Shown in pieces: positions 8,536 to 16,626 of a stretch of DNA of 64,000 nucleotides; positions within the stretch are counted from its first letter, which is position 1; each line of letters starts with the position of its first letter. Origin of the DNA: F23-B02 sp045601285 (GTDB taxonomy: Bacteria > Bacillota > Clostridia > Oscillospirales > Oscillospiraceae); the NCBI GenBank assembly GCA_045601285.1, contig JAZRZJ010000032.1:5712-69711 (forward strand), read 5' to 3'. The position numbers and the translations under genes are program-made. A model generated the notes under the pieces. The model saw nothing but the letters and a program-made list of their open reading frames with translations. It was not told where the DNA came from and ran no database searches.

Positions 8536-8564
8536 ATTATACCATAAATGTCAATCCATTGCAG
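8536..8564 (-). promoter_or_regulatory. Probable trkA promoter
   Basis: On the minus strand TATAAT (8536-8541) has CTGCAA 17 bases upstream (8559-8564). An alternative -35, TTGACA at 8549-8554, would pair with TATTAA further downstream. Either gives a short leader before the GTG start. Confidence 0.45.
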
Positions 8565-8627
8565 CGTTCTGACCCCGTAAGGATATGTATAGTCGGGGTT
8601 TGCGGCGAAAAATTTAAAAAAGTTTCG

Positions 8628-8656
8628 TTGAAATTTTTGCGGAAATCTGCTAATAT
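8628..8656 (+). promoter_or_regulatory. Promoter of the DivIVA-like gene
   Basis: TTGAAA (8628-8633), 17-base spacer, TAATAT (8651-8656), about 30 bases upstream of the start codon. Confidence 0.65.
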
Positions 8657-8687
8657 TTGATTATGAATGCTTTAGGGGGTAAATTAA

Positions 8688-9152
8688 ATGTCCGTTACTG
8701 TTGAATACCTTGAAAATCTTGAATTTGAAATAGTCAAGCAGAAATACTACAATGCAAATAAAGTCAATGCAAAGCTTGAGGAGCTGAAGACAGGCGTGCT
8801 TGAGCTTATCGAGGAAAACGAAAAGCTGAAAAAGCAGGCAAAAGATGAGCAGGAGGAAATAAACGCAGCAGGCGAAGCTCTTGTAAATTCCGCACAGCAG
8901 ATTGCCGACGCCACGATAAAGGACGCTCAGGTAAAGGCGGACAAGATAATCGCCGATGCAAAGCTTGAGGCGCAGAGCATTACCGCAGGAGCAAGGAGCA
9001 CCGTGGGTGTTGCCGCCGCAGCCGGTGAGCTTACCGTTGCACAGCTTGACCTTCTTGACGAAATAAACCGTCAGCTTGACTCCCTGAATAAAAATCAGGC
9101 GACACAGATTCTCAAAATCAAACAGCGCCTCATGAGTGTGGCAATAGTATAA
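8688..9152 (+). CDS. DivIVA/SepIVA-like coiled-coil protein
   Basis: A 154-residue protein starting MSVTVEYLENLEFEIVKQKYYNANKV-like, an N-terminal element that resembles the DivIVA membrane-targeting head, followed by long coiled coil: residues 25-65 (LEELKTGVLELIEENEKLKKQ) and a second Ala-rich helix with heptads around 75-110 (IADATIKDAQVKADKIIADAK). DivIVA-family proteins mark curved membranes and division sites in Bacillota; assignment here rests on architecture only. It has its own promoter and terminator. An ATP synthase subunit b-like coiled coil is an alternative reading but there is no membrane segment. Confidence 0.6.
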   Translation: MSVTVEYLENLEFEIVKQKYYNANKVNAKLEELKTGVLELIEENEKLKKQAKDEQEEINAAGEALVNSAQQIADATIKDAQVKADKIIADAKLEAQSITAGARSTVGVAAAAGELTVAQLDLLDEINRQLDSLNKNQATQILKIKQRLMSVAIV

Positions 9153-9156
9153 AAAA

Positions 9157-9190
9157 CGAAAAAAGAGTGCATAGTGCACTCTTTTTTCGT
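9157..9190. terminator. Bidirectional terminator
   Basis: CGAAAAAAGAGTGCA, short centre, TGCACTCTTTTTTCG: perfect stem flanked by A and T runs, directly after the stop codon and next to the foldback element. Confidence 0.85.
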
Positions 9191-9194
9191 TTTT

Positions 9195-9357
9195 ATACTA
9201 ATACCTAATAAAAAGCTTTAAGAATGAAGCGAGAATGATTTTTGCCAGGCAAGGCGAAGACCGCAGGGAATACTGGCTATGTATTTCCAAGGGCTTCAAC
9301 GCAGCATGGCGGAAATCACACCGCTTCAAATTGAATGTTTTTATTAGGTGTTAGTAT
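9195..9357. mobile_element. 163-bp foldback element (MITE-like), copy 1
   Basis: Begins with ATACTAATACCTAATAAAAA and ends with its inverted copy carrying one mismatch. The interior halves are also imperfectly complementary up to a central hairpin (GGGAATAC / GTATTTCC around 9266-9288), so the entire element folds on itself. No coding sequence. A second copy with only two differences lies at 10741-10903 in the same orientation; both sit between convergent genes and after a terminator. Confidence 0.85.
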
Positions 9358-9363
9358 TAAAGG

Positions 9364-10077
9364 TTAAGTTGTTTCGTCGGGCATGGGAGGAAGCGGGTGC
9401 TTGTCGGGAATCTCGCCGCGGTCGATTTTTTCAGCCTCATGGGTAAGCCCCGTGCGCTTGAGCTCGTTTTCCCTGTCCCATATAAAGTCCACGCGAAGCT
9501 CGCGGTTTTCGCTTATGCGTCTGAGGTTTTCGATATGCTTTGCAAAAACGGGAAAAGCTACTGTTCCGAGAATTGCGGCGCCCTCCCAGTTGCCGCTGAT
9601 AAGGCCACGATAAACGGGGTAAAATAGAGAAGCGGAAATGGGAACCGCACAGAGATAGCGGGTTTTCAGAAGTACCGCCGCAGCAAAACAGAACATGGCG
9701 GGGAAATCCCCCAGCGCAAGAACGGTGCCGCCTATACAGGCAAGTCCCTTGCCGCCTCGGAAGCCCAGTCTTGCGGGAAACATATGTCCCAGAATTGCGG
9801 CGGTTCCTGCGGTTTCGCCTGCGCTGGCAAAATTCGGGAAAAGCCTGCGGCACAGGCTGACCGAAGCAGCCGCCTTGCCCATGTCGAAAAGCATGACAAA
9901 AGCGCCGGCGAGCTTGCCCTCCAGCAGCATGACGTTTGTGGCACCCGCATTGCCCGTGCCTTTTTTGCGTATGTCATAGCCCTTGTGCGCACCGAGAATA
10001 TAGGCGGAGTTGATCTCGCCCAGAGAGTATCCCAGTCCTGCGCAGGTCAGAGCCCGCATTGTATCTTTTGTCTGCAT
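9364..10077 (-). CDS. plsY: Glycerol-3-phosphate acyltransferase PlsY
   Basis: Membrane enzyme that acylates glycerol-3-phosphate using acyl-phosphate in phospholipid synthesis. Conserved PlsY motifs: KGTGNAGATNV near residue 39 and GHMFPARLGFRGGKGLA near 96. The 237 residues are longer than a typical PlsY (~200): an extra C-terminal hydrophilic tail of ~50 residues (RELRVDFIWDRENELKRTG...) follows the last membrane segment. ATG at 10077 behind AAAGGAAG. Its stop codon is seven bases from the foldback element. It could be a diverged PlsY paralogue; a main copy may lie elsewhere. Confidence 0.85.
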   Translation of the reverse strand: MQTKDTMRALTCAGLGYSLGEINSAYILGAHKGYDIRKKGTGNAGATNVMLLEGKLAGAFVMLFDMGKAAASVSLCRRLFPNFASAGETAGTAAILGHMFPARLGFRGGKGLACIGGTVLALGDFPAMFCFAAAVLLKTRYLCAVPISASLFYPVYRGLISGNWEGAAILGTVAFPVFAKHIENLRRISENRELRVDFIWDRENELKRTGLTHEAEKIDRGEIPDKHPLPPMPDETT

Positions 10078-10184
10078 TGTATCTTCCTTTGATTCGTTGT
10101 ATTGTTATTTTATTACGGCTTATTATCCATTGTTATTCACTGTGTTGATTTTATACCAACAAGAAATATTATTCAATAATTTCA

Positions 10185-10213
10185 TTGACCGCAACTGACA
10201 GTTTATGTTAATA
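10185..10213 (+). promoter_or_regulatory. Promoter of the gene at 10260
   Basis: TTGACC (10185-10190), 17-base spacer, TTAATA (10208-10213), 47 bases before the start codon. Confidence 0.5.
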
Positions 10214-10259
10214 TAAATATCCATCTGATATTTTTGCAGGTCTGAAAGGGGGTATCGGC

Positions 10260-10709
10260 TTGGAACAGAAAACAATTTTCGAGGAGCTTCTGGACGAAGT
10301 GCCGGCGGTGCATGAAAAGCACCGCAAGCTCGCAAAGGCAAAGCATTGCGTTTCCCGGGAGGAGTGGGACGATGCCGATGCCATTTATGATGAAATACTT
10401 GCGGAGTTTCCCGATGATGAGGAAGCTCTGAGGGGCAAGCTGCTTCTCAAGCGCAAAAAAGAGAATGCAGAGGAGCATTGGCGCGAGGAAGAGAAAAAAC
10501 AAAAGTATGAAGAGGAAAAAAGCCGCAAGCCGCGCAGGTCAAAGCGGATCGTACTTGCGGTTGTGCTGATTTTCATTATGGTGCTTGCCGCCGCTGCTGC
10601 GGTTATGGGAATAATTTCCCATAAAAACAGCATGGAGGATCTATATGCAGAAAGCGAAACGGTCATAACCGACACATACCTTATAACAGAACAAAAAACG
10701 GACGCTTAA
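10260..10709 (+). CDS. Small tail-type membrane protein with TPR-like N-terminus
   Basis: A 149-residue protein starting at TTG (10260) behind AAAGGGGGT. Residues 20-60 (KHRKLAKAKHCVSREEWDDAD...) resemble one to two tetratricopeptide helices; residues 63-90 are highly charged (KRKKENAEEHWREEEKKQ); residues ~98-120 form one membrane helix (RIVLAVVLIFIMVLAAAAAV), leaving ~30 residues outside. By the positive-inside rule the N-terminal part is cytoplasmic. Function unknown. Strong terminator follows. Confidence 0.75.
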   Translation: MEQKTIFEELLDEVPAVHEKHRKLAKAKHCVSREEWDDADAIYDEILAEFPDDEEALRGKLLLKRKKENAEEHWREEEKKQKYEEEKSRKPRRSKRIVLAVVLIFIMVLAAAAAVMGIISHKNSMEDLYAESETVITDTYLITEQKTDA

Positions 10710-10737
10710 GCGGTGCACCGCCCAAGCGTCCGTTTTT
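10693..10737 (+). terminator. Rho-independent terminator
   Basis: AAAAACGGACGCTT and AAGCGTCCGTTTTT pair around an inner GCGGTGCACCGC hairpin; overlaps the end of the coding sequence. Confidence 0.85.
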
Positions 10738-10740
10738 GTT

Positions 10741-10903
10741 ATACTAATACCTAATAAAAAGCTTTAAGAATGAAGCGAGAATGATTTTTGCCAGGCAAGG
10801 CGAAGACCGCAGGGAATACTGGCTATGTATTTCCAAGGGCTTCAACGAAGCATGGCGGAAATCACACCGCTTCAAATTGAATGTTTTTATTAGGTATTAG
10901 TAT
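10741..10903. mobile_element. 163-bp foldback element (MITE-like), copy 2
   Basis: Differs from copy 1 at two positions only. Terminal inverted repeats ATACTAATACCTAATAAAAA and its perfect complement here. It abuts the DUF362 gene so closely that the last base of the element is part of that gene's stop codon region (TAA complement at 10903-10905). Confidence 0.85.
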
Positions 10904-11787
10904 TAGTCAACGCAGATTAATTCGTAGTCCTTAGTGCCAAAGCCAAGCTCCTCTGCTGCGTCCATGATGTGCTCGCCGTTGCGGGACTGAACGCGCTTGA
11001 GAAAATGCTCTCTGCCCTCGTCCTCCGAGGCGTATATAAGGTCCATGCAGGCGCGGTCAAGGGCAACAGGGTCAAGGGAGGAAAGAATGCCGATATCCTT
11101 CATGCAGGGGTCCTCGGCCTTGGCGCAGCAGTCGCAGTCAACGGAGAGGTTGCACATCATGTTGACGTATGCCGCGTTGCCGCCGAAATACTCGACTACG
11201 CTGCCTGCGGCCTCTGCCATGCAGGTGCCGAAATCGGTGTTGGAGGCCATGTGCAGCCACACTCTGCGCTGGCTGTCGGTGAAGCCTGCGGAGTGGATAA
11301 GACACTTGCCCGCGGTGGAGGCGCAGCCGATGGAAAGCTGCTTGAGAGCGCCGCCGTAGCCGCCTGCGGGGTGACCTTTGAAATGGGACAGCACAAGCAG
11401 AGAATCGTAATTCGCAAGATTTTTGCCCACGAGATTCTTTTTGAGGATTTTGCCCTTGGGAATGTCAAGCTCCATGTCGGGTCCCTCGGCATCGAGAAGG
11501 TCAACCTTAAAGACCTTTGACCAGCCGTGGTATTCAATGAGCTTTCTGTGCTTTTCGGTGGAGTTTCTCGCGCCGCCGTAGGCGGTGTTGCACTCAACGA
11601 CGGTGCCGTTTACATACTCCACTGCGGGCTGCATAAATTCGGGGCGCAGGAAATTCTGATTTCCCTTTTCGCCGGAATGCACCTTTACCGCAACCTTGCC
11701 GGGAAGCTCCTTGCCGAGCACCTTGAACATCTCGATAACAGCCTCGGGCGAAAGCCTGCGGGTGAAATATACCTTTGATTTTTCCAT
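10903..11787 (-). CDS. DUF362 domain protein
   Basis: A 294-residue DUF362 protein. Family features: VAVKVHSGEKGN near residue 33, VVECNTAYGGARN near 63, and the central LLVLSHFKGHPAGGYGGALKQLSIGCAS segment. DUF362 proteins are often fused to or paired with ferredoxins and are suspected iron-sulfur or redox maturation proteins; their reaction is not known. The usual C-terminal 4Fe-4S ferredoxin domain is absent, but there is a Cys cluster near residue 225 (CNLSVDCDCCAKAEDPC). Start ATG at 11787, nine bases after the stop of the hydroxyacid oxidase-like gene, so it is the last gene of that operon. Confidence 0.88.
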   Translation of the reverse strand: MEKSKVYFTRRLSPEAVIEMFKVLGKELPGKVAVKVHSGEKGNQNFLRPEFMQPAVEYVNGTVVECNTAYGGARNSTEKHRKLIEYHGWSKVFKVDLLDAEGPDMELDIPKGKILKKNLVGKNLANYDSLLVLSHFKGHPAGGYGGALKQLSIGCASTAGKCLIHSAGFTDSQRRVWLHMASNTDFGTCMAEAAGSVVEYFGGNAAYVNMMCNLSVDCDCCAKAEDPCMKDIGILSSLDPVALDRACMDLIYASEDEGREHFLKRVQSRNGEHIMDAAEELGFGTKDYELICVD

Positions 11788-11796
11788 GATGTCAAC

Positions 11797-12819
11797 TCAC
11801 TTTTCAATGTAAATATTATTGCGGGTGATGTCCTTGAGGGTGGGTGTTCCGCACATTGTCATTGTGTCGCGGAGCTCGCCCGATATTCTGTCCATGAAGA
11901 CCTTGAAGCCTTCTGCGCCTTCCGCGTAAATGAAGGGAACGACGGGGCGTCCTATAAGCACCGCGTCTGCGCCCAGAGCCAGAGCCTTGTAAACGTCAAC
12001 GCCGCTTCTGATGCCGCCGTCGACGAAAATTTTGCATGCGCCGTCAACTGCCTTTGCGATTTCGGGCAGAACCTCTGCGGTGGAGGGAGTGCAGCCCTGA
12101 ACGCGTCCGCCGTGGTTTGAAACGACGATGCCCTCGGCGCCTGCGGCAATTGCCTTAAGTGCGGCATCTGGAGTCATGATGCCCTTGACAATGAAGGGCA
12201 TATCGGCATAGGCGATGATCTCACTGAGCTCATCAACGGATTTGGAGCCTGCATTGGGGTTCATTGCCTTGAGGAAGGGAAGACCTGCACCGTCAATATC
12301 CATTGCCACGGCAAATACTCCCAGCCTGTTGAGTATATCCAGCTTTTCAAAAACAAATTCCTTGTTCCAGGGCTTTATTGTGGGAATACCCACGCCGCCG
12401 ACAGCGGCCATGTCCTTTGCGGCATTCTTCAGAACCTCCGGGTCAACGCCGTCACCCGTGAGAGCGCACACGCCGTAGTCTGCAGCGGCGGGAACGAGAA
12501 TGCGGTTGTAGCTTATGTCATTGTGCAGGTTGCCGTAGTGCATGGAAAGCGCTCCGAGAGGAGCAATGAAAACGGGCGCGGAAAAGCGTCTGCCGAAAAG
12601 CTCAAAGGAGGTGTCCGCGGGTACATTGGGGCAGATGGTGTCCATATTGACGAAAATTTCCTGCCACTTGTCAAAGTTGCGTGCGGCAACATTGCCGGGC
12701 AGCTTGCTTCCGGGACCGGGCATGGCGTTTCCGCAGGCTCTGCCGTTGCAAACGGGGCAGGCTTTGCAGTAGGGGCCTACCATGGTGCGTGCTTTTTCAA
12801 GAACTTCATTGTAATTCAC
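11797..12819 (-). CDS. FMN-dependent alpha-hydroxy-acid oxidising protein
   Basis: TIM-barrel flavoprotein of the lactate/glycolate oxidase family (340 residues). FMN and substrate motifs: VSNHGGRVQG near residue 233 (catalytic His), DGGIRSGVDVYKALALGADAVLIGRP near 267. The N-terminus carries a cysteine cluster CKACPVCNGRACG at residues 18-30, seen in clostridial members and possibly metal-binding. Likely oxidises a 2-hydroxyacid or works as a dehydrogenase in an anaerobe; substrate unknown. GTG start at 12819 behind GGGAGG. It follows the symporter gene by 20 bases and precedes DUF362, suggesting uptake and oxidation of an organic acid. Confidence 0.85.
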   Translation of the reverse strand: MNYNEVLEKARTMVGPYCKACPVCNGRACGNAMPGPGSKLPGNVAARNFDKWQEIFVNMDTICPNVPADTSFELFGRRFSAPVFIAPLGALSMHYGNLHNDISYNRILVPAAADYGVCALTGDGVDPEVLKNAAKDMAAVGGVGIPTIKPWNKEFVFEKLDILNRLGVFAVAMDIDGAGLPFLKAMNPNAGSKSVDELSEIIAYADMPFIVKGIMTPDAALKAIAAGAEGIVVSNHGGRVQGCTPSTAEVLPEIAKAVDGACKIFVDGGIRSGVDVYKALALGADAVLIGRPVVPFIYAEGAEGFKVFMDRISGELRDTMTMCGTPTLKDITRNNIYIEK

Positions 12820-12839
12820 AGTAATACCTCCCAGATGAT

Positions 12840-14498
12840 TTATGCGGTTGTACGTTTACGGGGATTTGCGTCAAAAACCTCTTTGTTGAGCAGATTTTCA
12901 CTTTTTGCCACTGCGAGAGAAACCGCAACATCTCCTACGACATTGGAGGCGGCAAGAAGCATTTCCGCAATGGCGTTGATGCCTACGATGAGGCTGATTG
13001 CCGCCAGAGAAACGCCCATCTGACCGAGCAGAACCGTCAGACAGATGTTGACCGAACCCGGTGCCATGGGTGCGCCGAGTGAAAGAATAATGACGGTAAT
13101 CATAATGGGAATGAGGTCGCTGCCGAAAATGTCCACGCCGCAGATTCGGGCGAGAAAAAGTCCCGAAACGGCGAGATATATGCAGTTGCCGTCAACATTG
13201 ACGATGGAACCGAAGGGAATGGAGAAGGAGCTTATCTTCGGAGAAATGCCGAGAGAATTTTTGCAGGTGCGCAGGGTTTTTGGAATGGCGGCAACACTGC
13301 TGCCGTTGAGCAGAGACTCGCGCATGATGGGAATACATTTGCGAATAAAGGTAAGGGGATTTACCCGTGCCATTGCGAGAACGATCAGCAGGTAAACAAG
13401 GCTGATTGCCGCAAGACCCGCAAGGAGCGTTCCCAGCATTCCGAGCAGGGAAAGCAGAACGCGGAAATCCACATTCAGCATACAGGACATGGTTGCGGCA
13501 AAGCTTGCGATGGGAACGCACTTGGCCACGATCTCGATAATCTTGGAGAAAAGTGTATCCATTGCCTCGGCAAAGCTGCGCAGCGCCGAGGAATGATCGC
13601 CCATGCGTCCCAGGGCAATGCCGCAGACAATGGCAATAAAGATAAGCTGGAGGGTGTTGTTGTTGAGGAAGGGAGCCACAAAGTTTGTGGGTATGATTTC
13701 CGTAACGGTTTTAAGGAAATCAGTGTTTGCCGCAAGCCCTGCCTGCTCCACATAGTCTGCCAGTATTCCGGGGGCGCCTGGTCTGAAAAGACCGAAGGCG
13801 GCAACGCCGATAAGCACCGCTGTAATCGAGGTCAGGGCATAGCCGATAAAGACCTTTATGCTGACCTTGCCCGGATCGGAGAAGGAGGCGTAGCGGGCAA
13901 CGGCGGAAACTATGGAAAAGAACACGGCAGGCGCCGTTACAAGCATGAGGAAGTTTATAAACAGCGTTTCAATGGGCAGCAGCAGATAGGTGTCAAGTGT
14001 GCTTATAACTCCTGAGGGCAGGGCAAAGCGGAAGATAAGTCCCAGCACTGCCGCGGTCACAAGTGCCTGCACCGTGTGGATTGTCAGACGTCTTTCGGGG
14101 GAGCCCACGGTGATTTTCATGAAGTTGTATCTGCCCTTGCGGACATAGTGGATTTTATCCTGATACGCCTTCAGCAGTATTCCGCGGATCGCCGATTCGC
14201 TTCCGCGGTCGATTTCCTCGCTGTCGATGCCGAGGTCAAAATCCATGGCGTCGGGCTGAAGCTCGGGACCCGGGGCGGAAAGGGATATGGAGGCAAGGCC
14301 TCTTTTGTTTTTTATGTGAATATGTATGGTGCCGCCGGAGGGTGCGCGCTGGATAAGACGCACCATGCACTCCTCGGAAAGCAGCATCGCCTCATGTACG
14401 GCCTTGCTTTTGAAGTTGTACTGTTTAAGCGAGTTTTCAATAAAGTCAAGACCTTCGCCGAGGGCGATAATCTGGGCGGGAATTACAGCCTTGAGCAA
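12840..14498 (-). CDS. SLC1-type dicarboxylate/amino acid:cation symporter fused to N-terminal RsbW-like domain
   Basis: About 552 residues. Residues 1-135 resemble a degenerate GHKL/anti-sigma (RsbW/SpoIIAB) domain: LLSEECMVRLIQRAPSGG occupies the N-box position but the usual Asn and the glycine-rich ATP lid are not evident. Residues ~140-540 are a SLC1/DAACS transporter with multiple membrane helices and the family segments SLLNGSSVAAIPKTL, SIPFGSIVNVDGNCIYL and GAPMAPGSVNICL. Start taken as TTG at 14498, seven bases after GAGGTGA; the GTG at 14507 would overlap that site. The upstream gene encodes a STAS protein, the natural partner of RsbW-type domains, so transport may be controlled by partner switching. 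Confidence 0.85.
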   Translation of the reverse strand: MLKAVIPAQIIALGEGLDFIENSLKQYNFKSKAVHEAMLLSEECMVRLIQRAPSGGTIHIHIKNKRGLASISLSAPGPELQPDAMDFDLGIDSEEIDRGSESAIRGILLKAYQDKIHYVRKGRYNFMKITVGSPERRLTIHTVQALVTAAVLGLIFRFALPSGVISTLDTYLLLPIETLFINFLMLVTAPAVFFSIVSAVARYASFSDPGKVSIKVFIGYALTSITAVLIGVAAFGLFRPGAPGILADYVEQAGLAANTDFLKTVTEIIPTNFVAPFLNNNTLQLIFIAIVCGIALGRMGDHSSALRSFAEAMDTLFSKIIEIVAKCVPIASFAATMSCMLNVDFRVLLSLLGMLGTLLAGLAAISLVYLLIVLAMARVNPLTFIRKCIPIMRESLLNGSSVAAIPKTLRTCKNSLGISPKISSFSIPFGSIVNVDGNCIYLAVSGLFLARICGVDIFGSDLIPIMITVIILSLGAPMAPGSVNICLTVLLGQMGVSLAAISLIVGINAIAEMLLAASNVVGDVAVSLAVAKSENLLNKEVFDANPRKRTTA

Positions 14499-14524
14499 GC
14501 AGCTCACCTCTTTCGTGGGGCGTA

Positions 14525-14815
14525 TTACTCGATTGTGAGAATGTCGCAGAAGCCGGTGATTTCAAAGACCTCCATGATGTCACCGTTGACATTGCGGATA
14601 ATCATTTCACCCTGTCTGTTCATGGTTTTCTGCGCCGAAAGCAGAATACGCAGACCTGCGGAGGATATGTACTCAAGCTCTGAGAAATCAAAAACAAGTT
14701 TGCTTATTCCCTCAAGCTCAAGCTCGGCCTCAAGAAGAGGAGAAGTGCTGGTGTCAAGCCTGCCCTGAAGCGCAATGTTCAGCTCGGTTTCGTTTTTCGA
14801 TTTGATAATTTCCAT
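14525..14815 (-). CDS. STAS domain anti-sigma factor antagonist-like protein
   Basis: A 96-residue single STAS domain of the SpoIIAA/RsbV type. The phosphorylatable-serine loop is intact: DFSELEYISSAGLRILL at about residues 43-59. Such proteins are phosphorylated by RsbW-like kinases and bind them when dephosphorylated. ATG at 14815 with a very strong AAGGAGG site. It is flanked by a STAS-kinase fusion and an RsbW-like/transporter fusion in one operon, so a sigma factor need not be the target. Confidence 0.92.
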   Translation of the reverse strand: MEIIKSKNETELNIALQGRLDTSTSPLLEAELELEGISKLVFDFSELEYISSAGLRILLSAQKTMNRQGEMIIRNVNGDIMEVFEITGFCDILTIE

Positions 14816-14832
14816 TGTGTTTCCTCCTTGTG

Positions 14833-16011
14833 TCAGATGCAGAAGCTGAGGCTGTCAATGCGGCCCAGCAGCTCGGAAATACTCTTTGCGCAGTGCTCAA
14901 TGAGCGCTCTGCCCTCTTCGGTGTTAAGACCGTTGCGGCGTATGGTGCGGCGCATCATGCGGGTGTAGCCGATGACCTTTGCCCTGTCCTCGTAGCTGCG
15001 GAGTATCTCCTCGTCCTCGGTGCCGAAGTAAAGACGGAGAGTGTTGTCCCAGATTTTCGAGGTGATGTCACGGGGAATGCCGAGGAAGTTTTTGACTACC
15101 TCATGGTCAAGCTCACTGTAGCCCTCGTAGGCCAGCCAGATTGAAGCAAACTCAAATACGGGGTCGCCTACACAGAGCGTGTCCATGTCGATAAGCAGAA
15201 CCTCGCCGTCCTGAAGCATGACGTTCTTGACGTGGTAGTCGCCGTGGAGCATGTGATCGTTGTGGGGAACGGCATCAACAAGTGCGTAAAGCTTTTTGAA
15301 GTCGGCTTCGGGCAGATAATCCTTCAGAAATGCTGCCCAGTTGAGAGCAACGGCCTTCATGTCGGGCATATCCCCGGGCTTAACCTCGGTGGAGTGGATT
15401 TTCTTCAGCAGGTCAACGGACATTTTCGTGCACATTCCTGCGTTTGCGGGATCTGCGATGATAAGCTTTGCAAAGCTCTTTGCGTTTAGCAGCTCAAATA
15501 CTGAGCCGTAGCCCTCGCCGACCTTGACTACGTCATAGGGGATCGCGGTGGGAATGCCGAGAACAAATGCCCTGCGGGCAAGCTCGCGCTCACGGTGAAT
15601 GTCGGGAAGCGCGTCGGGATTGAGATATACCTTGATGATGGTGTCCGGGTCAAGACGGTAAACCTTGCCGTTTGCGCCCTGGCCGATGACCTCGCAGCCC
15701 TCAACGGAAAGCTTGCGGTAGGCCTTTTCCACGGCCAGCATTTCCGTAAAGCCCGTCATGTCGAAAATGTCGTATACCTCGGGTGAGGCGTTCACAATTT
15801 TAAGCCCGGAAAATTTCTTGCGCAGGCGAAGAATAATGCGCAGTCCCGCGCTTGAGAGGTATTCAAGGCTGTCGACATCGATAATGAGATTTTCCGCAGC
15901 CTCCGCACCGATGAGCGCGTTGATTTCCGCCTCGACGGTTTCGGCGTTTGCAGAGTCTATTCTTCCCTCGGGGAATACGGTGAGGGTACCGTTTTGTATA
16001 CTGTGTTTCAT
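14833..16011 (-). CDS. STAS domain fused to APH-type kinase
   Basis: 392 residues. Residues 1-100: STAS domain with the serine loop DVDSLEYLSSAGLRIIL. Residues ~110-340: a phosphotransferase of the aminoglycoside/choline kinase-like (APH) fold, with VIGQGANGKVYRLD (ATP loop) and IIKVY (lysine) near 108-130, HGDYHVKNVM (catalytic loop) near 252 and LLIDMDTLCVGDP (metal-binding Asp) near 268. The second half resembles proteins filed under TIGR02172. Phosphoacceptor unknown; the neighbouring STAS proteins are plausible. Its ATG overlaps the stop of the HD gene by one base (TAATG), and the next STAS gene starts 18 bases after its stop. Confidence 0.85.
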   Translation of the reverse strand: MKHSIQNGTLTVFPEGRIDSANAETVEAEINALIGAEAAENLIIDVDSLEYLSSAGLRIILRLRKKFSGLKIVNASPEVYDIFDMTGFTEMLAVEKAYRKLSVEGCEVIGQGANGKVYRLDPDTIIKVYLNPDALPDIHRERELARRAFVLGIPTAIPYDVVKVGEGYGSVFELLNAKSFAKLIIADPANAGMCTKMSVDLLKKIHSTEVKPGDMPDMKAVALNWAAFLKDYLPEADFKKLYALVDAVPHNDHMLHGDYHVKNVMLQDGEVLLIDMDTLCVGDPVFEFASIWLAYEGYSELDHEVVKNFLGIPRDITSKIWDNTLRLYFGTEDEEILRSYEDRAKVIGYTRMMRRTIRRNGLNTEEGRALIEHCAKSISELLGRIDSLSFCI

Positions 16012-16589
16012 TAGTCATTACCTCCGTCTGTGTTTTTGAAGATTTCATTTACAAGCTGAACAAGCTCTCGGTATGCGTCGGTGTCCTTCAGCTCGGGAAT
16101 TGATTTGATTATGGTGCGGTAGTACCAGGCCTGCTCCTTCGGGTCTTTCTGGTTGAACTGCTGCCACAGCGCGTCGCCCTTTTTGAGATATTCGCGGTAA
16201 AAGGAGCGCACGTTTGAAAGCTTGTCGCCCAGCCACATCATCTTGACGGAAAGATCCTTTGTGTGCTCCAGCATGATGAGAGTTTCTTCCTTGCGGAGAT
16301 GCCATGTTTCCGCGGCAGGCTTATCGGGGCGCTTGTTTTCGGTTTCCGTCATGACGAGAAGCGCCACGCGCTTGCCGAAGTTCTCGCGGATCTCCTCAAG
16401 CGTTGTGTCGGTGTCCTCGATTGTGTCGTGCAGAACTGCGGCGCACAGCGTCGCTTCATCGTTTGTCATGGTGCCTACAATGGAGGCCACTTCAAGAGGA
16501 TGGAGTATGTAGGGAGAGTTTTGAATTTTTCTGGTCTGCCCGCTGTGCTTTTCTATGGCAAAGCACAGGGCGCGGTCAAACAGTGTCAT
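16011..16589 (-). CDS. HD-domain hydrolase of the RelA/SpoT (small alarmone hydrolase) type
   Basis: 192 residues, matching the hydrolase half of RelA/SpoT: HSGQTRKIQNSPYILHPLEVA (residues 15-35), LHDTIEDTDTT near 53 (HD metal pair), and GDKLSNVRS near 120. No synthetase, TGS or ACT domain is present. It probably removes the 3' diphosphate from (p)ppGpp or a related nucleotide. Start ATG at 16589 behind GAGGTAT. First gene of the operon that continues through the STAS proteins and the fused symporter, linking alarmone turnover to the switch module. Confidence 0.85.
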   Translation of the reverse strand: MTLFDRALCFAIEKHSGQTRKIQNSPYILHPLEVASIVGTMTNDEATLCAAVLHDTIEDTDTTLEEIRENFGKRVALLVMTETENKRPDKPAAETWHLRKEETLIMLEHTKDLSVKMMWLGDKLSNVRSFYREYLKKGDALWQQFNQKDPKEQAWYYRTIIKSIPELKDTDAYRELVQLVNEIFKNTDGGND

Positions 16590-16626
16590 TTTATACCTCG
16601 CAATGCGTATAACATCTTAACTATAT

